Translations under genes and position numbers: made by a program
Assembly: GCF_030814815.1 (NCBI RefSeq)
Contig: NZ_JAUSVR010000010.1
Span: 62,001-126,000, forward strand
Reading direction: 5' to 3'
DNA length: 64,000 nucleotides
DNA from: Ancylobacter amanitiformis
GTDB taxonomy: Bacteria; Pseudomonadota; Alphaproteobacteria; Rhizobiales; Xanthobacteraceae
Part shown: piece by piece, positions 40,440-54,005 of the stretch
Position numbering within the stretch: position 1 is the first letter of the stretch
Layout of the letters: every line of letters begins with the position of its first letter
The notes under the pieces: model-generated
What the model saw: only the letters and a program-made list of their open reading frames with translations
The model's database searches: none
Told to the model about the DNA's origin: nothing

Positions 40440-41693
40440 ATGAAAGTCGTCATCCTCGGCGCCGGCGTGATCGGCGTCACCTCGGCCTATTACCTCGCCA
40501 AGGCGGGCCACGAGGTCACGGTGCTGGAGCGCCAGCCGGGCCCGGCGCTGGAGACCAGCTTCGCCAATGCCGGCGAGGTCTCGCCCGGCTATTCCTCGCC
40601 CTGGGCGGCGCCCGGCATTCCGCAGAAGGCGCTGAAATGGCTGTTCATGAAGCACGCGCCGCTGATCCTCCAGCCGAGGGCGGATCTCGCCACCTGGCGC
40701 TGGATGCTGGCCATGCTCGCCAATTGCACGGCGGCGCGCTACGCGGTGAACAAGGGCCGAATGGTGCGCATCGCCGAATATAGCCGCGACTGCCTGATCG
40801 CCCTGCGCGCGGAGACCGGCATCGCCTATGACGAGCGTATGCAGGGCACGCTCGAAGTGTTCCGCACGCAGAGGCAGCTCGACAATATCGGCAAGGACAT
40901 CGAGGTGCTGAAGAAGGACGGCGTGCCGTTCGAGGTGCTCGACCGCGCCGGCTGCGTCGCCGCCGAGCCGGGCCTCGCGGGCTCCGCGCAGAAGATCGTG
41001 GGTGGCCTGCGCCTGCCGGGCGACGAGACCGGCGACTGCTTCCTGTTCACCCAGGCGCTGTCGAAGCTGGCCGAGGGGCTCGGCGTCACCTTCCGCTATG
41101 GGGTCGACATCCGCCGCATCACGCATTCGGCTGGCCGGGTGCTGGCGGTTGAGACGGCGACGGGCGAGGTGCGGGGCGACGCCTATGTCGCCGCTCTCGG
41201 CAGCTATGCCCCGGCGCTGCTGGCCCCGCTCGGGCTGCGCCTGCCGATCTACCCGGTCAAGGGCTATTCGATCACCGTGCCGATCGTCGATGAGGCGCGC
41301 GCGCCGGTTTCCACCGTGATGGACGAGGCGCACAAGGTGGCCATCACCCGGCTCGGCGACCGCATTCGCGTGGGTGGCATGGCGGAGATCGCCGGCTTCA
41401 ACTTCGATCTGCCGCCGGCGCGGCGCGCCACGCTGGAACATTCGGTCGAGGACCTGTTCGGCGGGGCGGGCGACCAGAGCCGGGCGACCTTCTGGACCGG
41501 GCTGCGGCCGATGACGCCGGACGGCACGCCGATCATCGGGGCGACCCGCTATCCCAACCTGTTCCTCAATGGCGGCCATGGCACGCTGGGCTGGACCATG
41601 TCCTGCGGTTCCGGGCGCCTGCTGGCCGATCTGGTCAGCGGCGCCAAGCCCGACATTGACAGCGCGGAATTCGCCCTGTCGCGCTACGCCTGA
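40440..41693 (+). CDS. dadA: D-amino acid dehydrogenase, small subunit type
   Basis: 417 residues, family length. FAD-binding [20 protein letters not shown] at the N-terminus, [18 protein letters not shown], and the closing [15 protein letters not shown] and [16 protein letters not shown] are hallmarks of DadA. The membrane-associated flavoprotein oxidises D-alanine to pyruvate and ammonia and passes electrons to quinone. It follows dadX on the same strand and is ended by the terminator at 41746. Confidence 0.95.
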   Translation: MKVVILGAGVIGVTSAYYLAKAGHEVTVLERQPGPALETSFANAGEVSPGYSSPWAAPGIPQKALKWLFMKHAPLILQPRADLATWRWMLAMLANCTAARYAVNKGRMVRIAEYSRDCLIALRAETGIAYDERMQGTLEVFRTQRQLDNIGKDIEVLKKDGVPFEVLDRAGCVAAEPGLAGSAQKIVGGLRLPGDETGDCFLFTQALSKLAEGLGVTFRYGVDIRRITHSAGRVLAVETATGEVRGDAYVAALGSYAPALLAPLGLRLPIYPVKGYSITVPIVDEARAPVSTVMDEAHKVAITRLGDRIRVGGMAEIAGFNFDLPPARRATLEHSVEDLFGGAGDQSRATFWTGLRPMTPDGTPIIGATRYPNLFLNGGHGTLGWTMSCGSGRLLADLVSGAKPDIDSAEFALSRYA

Positions 41694-41745
41694 TCCTTCG
41701 CGGGAGGCCGCCGGGCCGCGCGCGCCGGCCGATCCGTCACACCGC

Positions 41746-41784
41746 CGGACGCCCGCGGGATCGCCCCCGCGGGCGTCCGCTTTT
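41746..41784 (+). terminator. Rho-independent terminator of the dad operon
   Basis: A perfect 14-base-pair stem (41746-41759 with 41766-41779; CGGACGCCCGCGGG arm) with a 6-base loop, followed by CTTTT. It lies about 50 bases after the dadA stop. Confidence 0.88.
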
Positions 41785-41820
41785 GGCGGGCAGCGCTGTC
41801 ACGAAAATGCTGCATTGCAC

Positions 41821-41849
41821 TCAAACGAAAGTTCGAGTCTTTCGTTTGA
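41821..41849. promoter_or_regulatory. GlpR-type operator before glpD
   Basis: TCAAACGAAAG (41821-41831), 7 bases, CTTTCGTTTGA (41839-41849): a perfect 11-base inverted repeat. The core ACGAAAG/CTTTCGT resembles DeoR-family GlpR sites. It lies about 100 bases before the glpD start. Confidence 0.7.
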
Positions 41850-41870
41850 AGCCCCGTTGTGGACAGGTAA

Positions 41871-41909
41871 GCTTTCGTATAGCGTCCATGTGAAGATAAA
41901 AACGAAAGC
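41871..41909. promoter_or_regulatory. Second pair of GlpR-type half-sites
   Basis: GCTTTCGT (41871-41878) and ACGAAAGC (41902-41909) repeat the same core in inverted order, 23 bases apart. The first half-site overlaps a weak promoter-like pair (TTGTGG at 41857, TATAGC at 41878), which would suit repression. Confidence 0.5.
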
Positions 41910-41949
41910 GCTCCTGACGTAAAGGGAGCCGTCACTGGGAGGAGATGGC

Positions 41950-43527
41950 GTGGACGCTCGTGCGCTCGACCCGCTATACGATATCGCCATCATTGGCGGG
42001 GGCATCAATGGATGCGGGATCGCGCGCGACGCGGCGGGGCGCGGGGCGTCGGTCGTGCTGCTGGAGCAGGGCGATTTCGCCGGGGCGACCTCGTCGGCCT
42101 CCACCAAGCTGATCCATGGCGGCCTTCGCTATCTCGAACATTACGAGTTTCGCCTCGTGCGCGAGGCGTTGATGGAGCGCGAGGTCCTGTGGGGCATCGC
42201 GCCGCACATCATCCGCCCGCTGCGCTTCGTGCTGCCCCATCACAAGGGGCTGCGGCCGGCCTGGCTGCTGCGGCTGGGGCTGTTCCTCTACGACCATCTG
42301 GGCGGGCGCAAGCGCCTGCCGGCCACGCGCACGCTGGACCTGCGGCATGACGAGGCCGGCGCGCCGCTGCGGGCCGGCTATGCGCGGGCTTTCGAGTATT
42401 CCGACTGCTGGGTGGAGGATTCGCGGCTTGTCGTACTCAACGCGCTGGACGCGGCCGAGCGCGGCGCCGACATCCGCCCGCGCTCCCGGGTGACGGGGGC
42501 GGTGCGCGCCGCCGACCACTGGCAGATCGAGGTCGAGCCGCCGGGCGGCGGGCGCGAGATCGTGCGGGCGCGGGTGCTGGTCAATGCCGCCGGCCCGTGG
42601 GTGCACGAGGTGCTGGCGCAGGTGCTGCGCATCAACACCCCCGCCAATGTCCGGCTGGTGCAGGGCAGCCACATCGTGGTGCCCAGGCTCTACCAGCATG
42701 ACCGCGCCTATATCTTCCAGAATGGCGACGGGCGCATCGTCTTCGCCATCCCCTATGAGCATGATTTCACGCTGATCGGCACGACCGACCGCGACTTCGG
42801 CCGGGTGCCGGGCAAGCCGGTGGCGAGCCCCGAGGAGATTGCCTATCTCTGCGCGGCGGCCAGCGAGTATTTCCGTACGCCGGTGACGCCGGACACGGTG
42901 GTGTGGACCTATTCCGGGGTGCGCCCGCTCTATGATGACGGTGCCTCCAAGGCACAGGAAGCGACACGCGACTACGTTCTGGAACTGGAGGGCGGCGAGG
43001 GCGAGGGCGGTAGCCCGCCATCCGGGCGCCCGCCGCTGCTCTCGGTTTTCGGCGGCAAGATCACCACCTATCGTCGGCTGGCCGAGCATGCGCTGCAGAA
43101 GCTCGGCCCCTTCCTCCCCACGCTGTCGCGCGCGTCCTGGACCGGGGGCGAGCCGCTGCCGGGCGGCGACTTCCCGGTGGACGGGCAAATGCGCATCGTC
43201 GCGCAACTGAAGCGGGCGCATCCCTTTCTGGAGGAGCGGCAGGCGCGCCGGCTGGTGGTGGCCTATGGCACCCGCGCGCTGCGGCTGCTGGACGGGGCCC
43301 GCTCGGCCGCCGATCTCGGCCGCACTTTCGGTGCCGACCTCACCGAGGCGGAGGTGCTCTATCTCATGCGCGAGGAATGGGCCCGCACGGCCGAGGACGT
43401 GCTGTGGCGTCGCTCCAAGCTGGGGCTGCGTTTCACCCGCGAGCAGGTCGAGGCGCTGGACGCCTTCATGCAGGCGAGCATGATGCGTCAGCCACAGGTT
43501 TCCGCCGCACGGGGGCGCGCGTCATGA
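41950..43527 (+). CDS. glpD: Glycerol-3-phosphate dehydrogenase (FAD-dependent)
   Basis: 525 residues from GTG 41950, which has GGAGG 7 bases upstream. FAD loop IAIIGGGINGCGIARDAAGRG, then SSASTKLIHGGLRYLEHYEF, the mid-protein AFEYSDCWVEDSRL and GTTDRDF, and SVFGGKITTYRRLAE match GlpD. It oxidises glycerol-3-phosphate to dihydroxyacetone phosphate at the membrane, reducing quinone. It is the first gene of the operon and overlaps the ABC ATPase gene by 4 bases (ATGA). Confidence 0.95.
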   Translation: MDARALDPLYDIAIIGGGINGCGIARDAAGRGASVVLLEQGDFAGATSSASTKLIHGGLRYLEHYEFRLVREALMEREVLWGIAPHIIRPLRFVLPHHKGLRPAWLLRLGLFLYDHLGGRKRLPATRTLDLRHDEAGAPLRAGYARAFEYSDCWVEDSRLVVLNALDAAERGADIRPRSRVTGAVRAADHWQIEVEPPGGGREIVRARVLVNAAGPWVHEVLAQVLRINTPANVRLVQGSHIVVPRLYQHDRAYIFQNGDGRIVFAIPYEHDFTLIGTTDRDFGRVPGKPVASPEEIAYLCAAASEYFRTPVTPDTVVWTYSGVRPLYDDGASKAQEATRDYVLELEGGEGEGGSPPSGRPPLLSVFGGKITTYRRLAEHALQKLGPFLPTLSRASWTGGEPLPGGDFPVDGQMRIVAQLKRAHPFLEERQARRLVVAYGTRALRLLDGARSAADLGRTFGADLTEAEVLYLMREEWARTAEDVLWRRSKLGLRFTREQVEALDAFMQASMMRQPQVSAARGRAS

Positions 43528-44648
43528 CGCTCGAACTTGAGAAGGTCAGCCGTGCCGTGCACGGCGTTCCCCATATAAGCGACGTGTCGCTGCGCCTTGA
43601 GCGCGGCAGTCTCAACGTGCTGCTCGGCGCCACGCTCTCGGGCAAGACCAGCCTTATGCGACTCATGGCCGGGCTCGACGCGCCGACCTCGGGGCGCGTG
43701 CTGGCGGATGGGCGCGACGTGACCGGCCTGTCGGTCAAGAAGCGCTCCGTCGCCATGGTCTACCAGCAGTTCATCAATTACCCCGCGCTCAGCGTCTACG
43801 AGAACATCGCCTCGCCGCTGCGCGTGGCCGGCCTGCCCCGGGCGGAGATCGAGGCGCGCGTCGTCGAGGCGGCGCGCCTGCTCAAGCTGGAGCCCTATCT
43901 CCAGCGCCGGCCGCTGGAAATGTCCGGCGGCCAGCAGCAGCGCTGCGCCATCGCCCGCGCGCTGGTGAAGCGCGCCGATCTTGTGCTGCTCGACGAGCCG
44001 CTGGCCAATCTCGACTACAAACTGCGCGAGGAACTGCGCGAGGAACTGCCGCGCATCTTCGCCTCGACCGGGGCGGTATTCGTCTATGCCACGACCGAGC
44101 CGACCGAGGCGCTGCTGCTCGGCGGCAACACCGCGACGCTGCGCGAGGGCGCGCTGACCCAGTTCGGCCCGACCGCCGGTGTCTATCGCCATCCCCATGA
44201 TCTCGCGACCGCGCGGGTATTCTCCGATCCCCCGCTCAACGTGCTGCGCGCGACCAAGGCGGCGGGCCGCGTGCGCCTCGCCTCGGGGGACGCCATCGCG
44301 GCGGCGGGTGCCTTTGCCGACGTGCCGGACGGGGCCTACACGATCGGCGTGCGGGCGCATCACCTGCGGGTGGAGGATGGCGCGGCCTATGAGGCGCCGC
44401 CCGCCGATGGCGCGGCCTTCCGCCTGCGCGCCTCGGTGTCGGTGGCGGAAATCACCGGCTCGGAAACCTTCCTGCACATGGTGGCGGCCGGGGAGGGGGT
44501 GGACGCAGCGGGGCTGATCGCGCTGCTGCCCGGCATCCGCACCTATGAGCCCGGCGCGGCGGTCGACGTGGTGTTCGACCCCGGCCATATCCTGCTGTTC
44601 GATGCCACCGGCGCGCGCGCCGGGCGTGTGCTCGACGTGGCGGCCTGA
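43524..44648 (+). CDS. glpS: Glycerol ABC transporter ATPase GlpS
   Basis: 374 residues from the ATG overlapping the glpD stop. Walker A is GATLSGKTSLM, an atypical form characteristic of GlpS. Signature MSGGQQQRCAIARAL and Walker B LVLLDEPLANLDYK are intact. The C-terminal about 120 residues are a TOBE-like regulatory part. It powers glycerol import together with GlpT, GlpP, GlpQ and GlpV, as described for rhizobial glpSTPQUV. Confidence 0.9.
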   Translation: MTLELEKVSRAVHGVPHISDVSLRLERGSLNVLLGATLSGKTSLMRLMAGLDAPTSGRVLADGRDVTGLSVKKRSVAMVYQQFINYPALSVYENIASPLRVAGLPRAEIEARVVEAARLLKLEPYLQRRPLEMSGGQQQRCAIARALVKRADLVLLDEPLANLDYKLREELREELPRIFASTGAVFVYATTEPTEALLLGGNTATLREGALTQFGPTAGVYRHPHDLATARVFSDPPLNVLRATKAAGRVRLASGDAIAAAGAFADVPDGAYTIGVRAHHLRVEDGAAYEAPPADGAAFRLRASVSVAEITGSETFLHMVAAGEGVDAAGLIALLPGIRTYEPGAAVDVVFDPGHILLFDATGARAGRVLDVAA

Positions 44649-44660
44649 GGGAGACGCGTC

Positions 44661-46647
<1,987 letters not shown>

Positions 46648-46651
<4 letters not shown>

Positions 46652-47457
46652 ACCAGTCCTCGCGCGCCAGCACCTTCATCATGGTGCTGTACCTCATCTT
46701 CCTGCTGCTGCCGATCTACTGGCTCGTCAACATGAGCCTGAAGACCAATTTCGAGATCAACACCACGGTCTCGCTGTGGCCGCGCGACCTCACCTTCGAG
46801 CACTACATAAAGATCTTCACCGATGCGAGCTGGTATACCGGCTACATCAATTCGCTGACCTATGTGGTGCTCAACACCATCATCTCGATCAGCCTCGCCC
46901 TGCCGGCGGCCTATGCCTTCTCGCGCTACACGTTCGTGGGCGACAAGCATCTGTTCTTCTGGCTGCTGTCCAACCGCATGGCGCCGCCGGCGGTGTTCGC
47001 GCTGCCCTTCTTCAATCTCTATTCCGCCATCGGGCTGTTTGACACGCCCTGGGCGGTGGCGCTGGCGCATTGCCTGTTCAACGTGCCGCTGGCGGTGTGG
47101 ATCCTGGAAGGCTTCATGTCCGGCGTGCCGCGCGAGATCGACGAGACGGCGGCGATCGACGGCTATTCCTTCCCGCGCTTCTTCGTGAAGATCTTCATGC
47201 CGCTGATCGCCTCCGGCATCGGCGTGGCCGCCTTCTTCTGCTTCATGTTCTCGTGGGTCGAACTGCTGCTGGCGCGCACGCTCACCGCCACCAACGCCAA
47301 GCCGATCGCCGTCACGATGACCCGCACGGTCTCCGCCGCCGGCATGGACTGGGGCCTGCTCGCCGCCGCCGGCGTGCTCACCATCATTCCCGGCGCCTTG
47401 GTGATCTGGTTCGTGCGCAACTACATCGCCAAGGGCTTTGCCCTCGGGCGGGTGTGA
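46648..47457 (+). CDS. glpQ: Glycerol ABC transporter permease GlpQ
   Basis: 269 residues, six helices, MalG-type. The EAA loop is IDETAAIDGYSFPRFFVKIFMP. TFIMVLYLIFLLLPIYWLVNMSLK forms the first helix. It overlaps glpP by 4 bases (ATGA) and is followed by glpU 12 bases on. It is a permease, not the phosphodiesterase that bears the same symbol in E. coli. Confidence 0.92.
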
Positions 47458-47469
47458 GGGGAGGCAAAC

Positions 47470-47775
47470 ATGGACGATTTCACCGCCCACCTCGCCGAAA
47501 ATGCCGCGTGGATGGCGTGGACCTGGCAGACCGGGCTGTTCTTCGTCATCATCGCCAGCCTGCTCATCGTCTTCACGCTGGTGGCGCTGTTCAAGCCGGA
47601 GCGCGCGCGCGTGGGCGTGCTGGGCATCCCCACCACGCGGGGCGACCGGCTGTTCATCACGCTGCTTGGCAGCGCCTTCATCAATCTCGCCTGGCTTGGC
47701 CTGGCAGGACCCGATCTCGGCTGGGCGCTCGCGCTCTGCCTTGTCTACGCACTGGCGGTGTTCCGCTTCGTGTGA
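47470..47775 (+). CDS. glpU: Small membrane protein GlpU (DUF2160)
   Basis: 101 residues with three hydrophobic helices (TGLFFVIIASLLIVFTLVALF, FITLLGSAFINLAWLGLA, LGWALALCLVYALAVF) and the central motif GVLGIPTTRGDRLF. This is DUF2160, found regularly between the permeases and binding protein of glycerol ABC operons. Role unknown; an accessory of the transporter is likely. Confidence 0.88.
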   Translation: MDDFTAHLAENAAWMAWTWQTGLFFVIIASLLIVFTLVALFKPERARVGVLGIPTTRGDRLFITLLGSAFINLAWLGLAGPDLGWALALCLVYALAVFRFV

Positions 47776-47828
47776 ATCGCACGCGGCGGCAGGCCGCGGC
47801 ACTTGGGAAGAAACGGGAGGAATGACCA

Positions 47829-49583
<1,755 letters not shown>

Positions 49584-49604
49584 ACGAACGGAGCGGCTGC
49601 TTAA

Positions 49605-49714
49605 CCTCTCCCCGCCGGGGAGAGGTCGACGCCGCTGGCGTCGGGCGAGGGGGCGTGACCTTCCTCATCGGGCACGATGCCCCTCGCTCAACCCTCTCCC
49701 CTAGGGGGGGAGGG
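49605..49714. repeat. Mosaic hairpin repeat (BIME-like), copy 1
   Basis: CCTCTCCCC-GCC-GGGGAGAGG (49605-49625), then CGACGCC-GCT-GGCGTCG (49627-49643), a GCGAGGGGGCGTGA stretch, and a last CCCTCTCCCCTAGGGGGGAGGG arm. The same layout recurs at 58877-58986. It lies between glpV and glpK and may limit read-through or stabilise mRNA. Confidence 0.85.
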
Positions 49715-49882
49715 CTTTCGTCCGCCTCGGGGCCGATGAATTTTCTCTTCCGTCATTCCCGCCGGAGACGAAGCTGAATAGCCGGGATCGCTCCCCGCCA
49801 TCTCGCCTGATAAAACGACCCGCGATCCCGGATGCGGCCTGCGGCCGTTCGCGGGATCGCGCCTGTCCGTGAGGGTTTTGCC

Positions 49883-51388
49883 ATGACCTCCTATCTCCTC
49901 GCCATCGACCAGGGCACCACCTCCTCGCGGGCCATCCTGTTCCGGCCGGACACCGGTATCGCGGCGCAGGCGCAGCAGGAATTCCCCCAGCACTTTCCAG
50001 CCTCCGGCTGGGTCGAGCACGAGGCGGAAGACCTGTGGCGGACGACGCTCGCCACCTGCCGGCAGGCCATCGCGCAGGCCGGGGTGAACGCGCGCGATAT
50101 CGCCGCCATCGGCATTACCAACCAGCGCGAGACCACCATCATCTGGGATCGCAAGACCGGCGCCGCGATTTATCGCGCCATCGTCTGGCAGGACCGCCGC
50201 ACGGCCGAGCACTGCGCGCGGCTGCGGGCCGAGGGGCATGAGGCGCTGGTGAGCGAGCGCACCGGGCTCATTCTCGATCCCTATTTCTCCGGCACCAAGA
50301 TCGCCTGGATCCTCGATCATGTCCCCGGCGCCCGCGCCCGCGCGGAGCGGGGGGAACTGGCCTTCGGCACGGTCGATTGCTGGCTGCTGTGGAAGCTCAC
50401 CGGCGGCGCCGTGCACGCGACCGACGCCACCAATGCCGCGCGCACGCTGCTGTTCAACATCCATACCGGCGCGTGGGACGAGGATCTGCTGGCGCTGCTG
50501 CGCGTGCCGCGCTCGCTGCTGCCGGAGGTGAAGGATTCCGCGGCCGATTTCGGCACCACCGACCCGGCGCTGTTCGGCGGCGCCATTGCCATTGGCGGCA
50601 TGGCCGGCGACCAGCAGGCGGCAACCGTGGGGCAGGCCTGTTTCCAGCCGGGCATGATCAAGTCGACCTATGGCACCGGCTGCTTCGTGCTGCTGAACAC
50701 CGGCGAGACGCCGGTGAAGTCCCAGAACCGGCTGCTCACCACCATCGCCTACCAGCTCGGGGGCAAGCGCACCTATGCGCTGGAGGGCTCCATCTTTGTC
50801 GCCGGTGCGGCGGTGCAGTGGCTGCGCGACGGGCTCGGCATCATCGGTACCTCGGCGGAGAGCGAGGCGCTGGCCGAGGCGGCCGATCCGGCGCAGCACA
50901 TCTATCTGGTGCCGGCCTTTGTCGGCCTCGGCGCGCCCTACTGGAACCCGGATGTGCGCGGCGCGATCTTCGGCCTGACACGGGCGACGTCGCGCGCCGA
51001 ATTCGCCCTCGCGGCGCTGGAGAGCGTCTGCTACCAGACCTCGGACCTGCTCGACGTCATGCGCGACGACTGGAACCGCACCGCGGGCGGCGCCGCGCGC
51101 CGGCCGACGGTGCTGCGGGTGGATGGCGGCATGGCGGCCTCCAGCTTCGCGATGCAGCGCCTCTCGGACCTCTTGGCCGCGCCGGTTGACCGGCCCGTGG
51201 TGCGCGAGACCACGGCGCTGGGCGCCGCCTATCTCGCCGGCCACCAGGCCGGCATCCTGCCGGCGCCGGGGCGCTTTGCCGATACGTGGCGGCTGGATCG
51301 TCGATTCACCCCGACCATGCCGGAGGAGACGCGGACCGAGAAGCTGGCCGGCTGGCGCGACGCCGTGCGCCGCCTCACCATGGCGTAG
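49883..51388 (+). CDS. glpK: Glycerol kinase
   Basis: 501 residues from the ATG at 49883, with GAGGG 8 bases upstream. FGGY-kinase motifs: [49 protein letters not shown] and [14 protein letters not shown]. It phosphorylates imported glycerol for GlpD. It lies about 300 bases after glpV, separated by the hairpin repeat, so it may be expressed at a different level from the transporter. It converges with the AhpD-like gene, with 5 bases between the stops. Confidence 0.96.
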   Translation: MTSYLLAIDQGTTSSRAILFRPDTGIAAQAQQEFPQHFPASGWVEHEAEDLWRTTLATCRQAIAQAGVNARDIAAIGITNQRETTIIWDRKTGAAIYRAIVWQDRRTAEHCARLRAEGHEALVSERTGLILDPYFSGTKIAWILDHVPGARARAERGELAFGTVDCWLLWKLTGGAVHATDATNAARTLLFNIHTGAWDEDLLALLRVPRSLLPEVKDSAADFGTTDPALFGGAIAIGGMAGDQQAATVGQACFQPGMIKSTYGTGCFVLLNTGETPVKSQNRLLTTIAYQLGGKRTYALEGSIFVAGAAVQWLRDGLGIIGTSAESEALAEAADPAQHIYLVPAFVGLGAPYWNPDVRGAIFGLTRATSRAEFALAALESVCYQTSDLLDVMRDDWNRTAGGAARRPTVLRVDGGMAASSFAMQRLSDLLAAPVDRPVVRETTALGAAYLAGHQAGILPAPGRFADTWRLDRRFTPTMPEETRTEKLAGWRDAVRRLTMA

Positions 51389-51393
51389 GCCGT

Positions 51394-51807
51394 TCAGTCC
51401 GTCTTGACCAGAAACGCCTCGTCGACCGGCACCTGCAGCGCGGTGACGAGCGCGTTGGTCTGCGCCGCCATGCCGATAATGGCCATGAGGTGTCCGTGCT
51501 GGGCATCGGTCATGCCCCTGGCGCGCGCCGCGGCGGTGTGGGAGTGGATGCAGTAGGAACAGCCATTGGCGGTCGACACGGCGATGTAGATCAACTCGCG
51601 CGTCATCGGGTCCAGCGGCCCGTCTGCGAGCATCACCGCCTTGAGGCTCTCCCAGGTGCGCGCGAGCGCGGCGGGATCATTGGCCAGGGCCCGCCAGAAA
51701 TTGTTGACGAAATCCGATTTGCGCGTGGCGCGGATGTCGTCGAACACCGCTTTCACCGCCGGATCGGCCGCCGCTTCGTCATCGCTCCAGAGCCGGACCG
51801 TGGTCAT
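51394..51807 (-). CDS. Carboxymuconolactone decarboxylase/AhpD-family protein
   Basis: 137 residues. ELIYIAVSTANGCSYCIHSHTAAARARG contains the CxxC and following His of AhpD-like proteins, which reduce peroxides or act as thiol-dependent oxidoreductases. The start ATG at 51807 is divergent from the small methyltransferase gene. A single-gene unit; the physiological substrate is not known. Confidence 0.86.
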   Translation of the reverse strand: MTTVRLWSDDEAAADPAVKAVFDDIRATRKSDFVNNFWRALANDPAALARTWESLKAVMLADGPLDPMTRELIYIAVSTANGCSYCIHSHTAAARARGMTDAQHGHLMAIIGMAAQTNALVTALQVPVDEAFLVKTD

Positions 51808-52003
51808 GCCGTCGCCTCCGCACCTGTGATGCTGTCAACGGTGATTCTTGTAGCGGCCGTCCTCTCCGGCGCAAGGGGCGCGGGCACCGTTCGCATCTGC
51901 ACGGTGGATCACGGACAGAACTGCGTGCATTCGCCATGGCTTGGCGCCTCCTGTGCGTTGCGGTGCCGCCGGTGTCGTGCTTGGTTGCCGCGATGGAGGG
52001 GCC

Positions 52004-52567
52004 ATGGAACCGCATATGACCGCGTGCGAGCGCGCGCTCTTCGAGAACTGCCTCGGCCGCGCGGGCTCCTACATGGAATTCGGCGCGGGCGGCAGCACGC
52101 TGCTGGCCGACCGGCTGGTGAAGGGGCCGGTCTACTGCGTCGAATCCGATCCGGCCTGGATCGAGAAGATGCGCGCGCTGTCCTCCGGCACGGACTATGA
52201 GCGCCGCTTCATCTTCGCCGATATCGGCCCGACCGGCCGCTGGGGGCGCCCGCTCAAGGCTCCCGGCGAGGTGGATTATCGCAACTATCACGAGCATATC
52301 TGGAACGAGATCGGCCGGAGCTTCGACCTCTATCTGATCGACGGCCGGTTTCGCGTGGCCTGCTTCTGCCAGGCGCTGCTGCGGGCGGGCCCCGAGGCGC
52401 GGCTGATGGTGCATGATTATCGCTCGCGCCCGCACTACCACGCGCTGGAGACGGTGGCGGCGGCGGTGAGCGAGGTGGAGGACCTGACCGTCTTCGCGCG
52501 CCGGCCGGACGCCAGCGACGAGCGCCTCCGGGCGCTGATCGACGATTACGCCAACGTGGTCGACTGA
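52004..52567 (+). CDS. Small class I SAM-methyltransferase-fold protein
   Basis: 187 residues from the ATG at 52004, preceded by GGAGGGG at ideal spacing. SYMEFGAGGSTLLAD resembles the SAM-binding loop, VYCVESDPAWIEKM the acidic end of strand 2, and FDLYLIDGRFRVACF the catalytic strand 4 region. It resembles proteins found with glycan or surface-modification genes. Acceptor unknown; it could be a methyltransferase-fold protein without activity. Confidence 0.7.
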   Translation: MEPHMTACERALFENCLGRAGSYMEFGAGGSTLLADRLVKGPVYCVESDPAWIEKMRALSSGTDYERRFIFADIGPTGRWGRPLKAPGEVDYRNYHEHIWNEIGRSFDLYLIDGRFRVACFCQALLRAGPEARLMVHDYRSRPHYHALETVAAAVSEVEDLTVFARRPDASDERLRALIDDYANVVD

Positions 52568-52649
52568 GCCGGCCGGGGCACGGCGTCTTTGTCGGCCTCG
52601 CCTGTCATTTCGGAGCGGGCCCGGTCCGCCGCCCGCGATTTGGCGATCC

Positions 52650-54005
52650 TCACCCGGCCGCCAGCACATCCTCGATCGCCTCGACCAGCTGGTCGGCATG
52701 GGCCGCGGTGACGCAGAGCGGGGGGCGGATCTTCAGCACGTTGCCATATTGGCCGGCCGCGCCGATGAGGATGCCGCGCTGCTTCAGGCCGTTGATCAGC
52801 CCCTTGGCGATGTCCGGGGCGGGGCCGTTCTCGCTGCCGAACTCCACCCCGAGATAGAGGCCGGCGCCGCGCACGGCAGTGATCGGCGTGCGCCCCTGAA
52901 GGTGACGCAGCCGGCCGGCGAGATGGCGGCCGACGCGCTCGGCATTGGCGATGAGGCCATCCGCCTCGATCGCCTCCAGCACCGCCATCGCGGCGGCGGT
53001 GGCGACGGGGCTTGCCGCGAACGTGTTGAAATAGCCGAAATCGGCGCAGAAGGCGGACAGGATCTCCGGCCGTGTGACGAGGCCCGCCACCGGGTAGCCA
53101 TTGCCCATCGGCTTGCCCAGGGTGACGATATCCGGCTCGACGCCGTGTCGCGCGAAGCCCCACATGCCGGCGCCGGTGCGCCCGAAGCCCGGCTGCACCT
53201 CATCGGCGATGAACAGTCCGCCCGCCGCGTGGGCCACCTCCACCGCGCCCTTGAGGAAGCCCGGCGGGTCGGCGAAGACGCCGTCGGAGGAGAAGATGGT
53301 ATCGACCAGCAGGCCGGCGAAGCGGATGCCGTCCGCCTCCATGCCGGCAATGGCGGCGAACACCGCGTCCGTGAAGCCCTGCGCCACGTCATTGCCGAAG
53401 AGCGCCGGGTCGGGCGCGGGTACCATGCGCACATGGGCCGGCGGGCCGCCGCGCTTGTATGAGGAGGGGGAGACCTCGGTCACGGCGGCGGTGTTGCCGT
53501 GATAGGCCGTGCGGGTGACGACGAAGCCGGTACCCCCGCTGGCGCGGGCGGCGAGGCGTAGCGCCAGGTCGTTGCTCTCGCTCCCCGTACAGGTGAGCAC
53601 GACATTGCTGAGCGCCGGGGGAAAGGTGGCGAGAAGCGTCTCGGCATAATCATGCGCGATATCGAAGAGATAGCGCGAATGGATGTTGAACGCGCCGATC
53701 TGCCGCTGCACCGCCTCGACCACCCGGGGATGGCAGTGCCCGACGGTCGGCACATTGTTGTAGAAATCGAGATAGGCCCGCCCGTCCGAGGCATGGAGAT
53801 AGGCGCCCTCGGCCCGCACGACCTTCAACGGCTCGTCATAGAACAGCACCGAACCGGCGCCGAAGCTGCGGATGCGGCGTTCGACCAGCGCGGCGATGTC
53901 GGGCGGCAGAGCCGCCTTGGCGCCGGCAAAGGCGTTGAGCGAGAGGATCGGCTGCTCGCGGCCGGTCTCCGGGCTCGCTTCCCGGGGCGTCGGCTGTCTG
54001 GTCAT
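52650..54005 (-). CDS. Class III PLP enzyme, phospho-lyase type (AGXT2L/ETNPPL-like)
   Basis: 451 residues. The PLP lysine is Lys298 in DIVTLGKPMGNGYPVAG, and Asp268 is in LFIADEVQPGFGRTG. The text LGKPMGNG(H/Y)PVA is typical of the group that includes ethanolamine-phosphate and 5-phosphohydroxy-L-lysine phospho-lyases rather than ordinary omega-aminotransferases. CTGSESNDLALRLA binds the cofactor phosphate. It overlaps the kinase gene by 4 bases (ATGA), so kinase and lyase are coupled: phosphorylate an amino alcohol, then eliminate phosphate and ammonia. Which amino alcohol is inference. Confidence 0.85.
   Translation of the reverse strand: MTRQPTPREASPETGREQPILSLNAFAGAKAALPPDIAALVERRIRSFGAGSVLFYDEPLKVVRAEGAYLHASDGRAYLDFYNNVPTVGHCHPRVVEAVQRQIGAFNIHSRYLFDIAHDYAETLLATFPPALSNVVLTCTGSESNDLALRLAARASGGTGFVVTRTAYHGNTAAVTEVSPSSYKRGGPPAHVRMVPAPDPALFGNDVAQGFTDAVFAAIAGMEADGIRFAGLLVDTIFSSDGVFADPPGFLKGAVEVAHAAGGLFIADEVQPGFGRTGAGMWGFARHGVEPDIVTLGKPMGNGYPVAGLVTRPEILSAFCADFGYFNTFAASPVATAAAMAVLEAIEADGLIANAERVGRHLAGRLRHLQGRTPITAVRGAGLYLGVEFGSENGPAPDIAKGLINGLKQRGILIGAAGQYGNVLKIRPPLCVTAAHADQLVEAIEDVLAAG

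Noticed and set aside
49605-49714. Hairpin repeat as insertion-sequence end or CRISPR
   Set aside because: No transposase, no target duplication, no regular spacer spacing; the same mosaic appears once more between genes.
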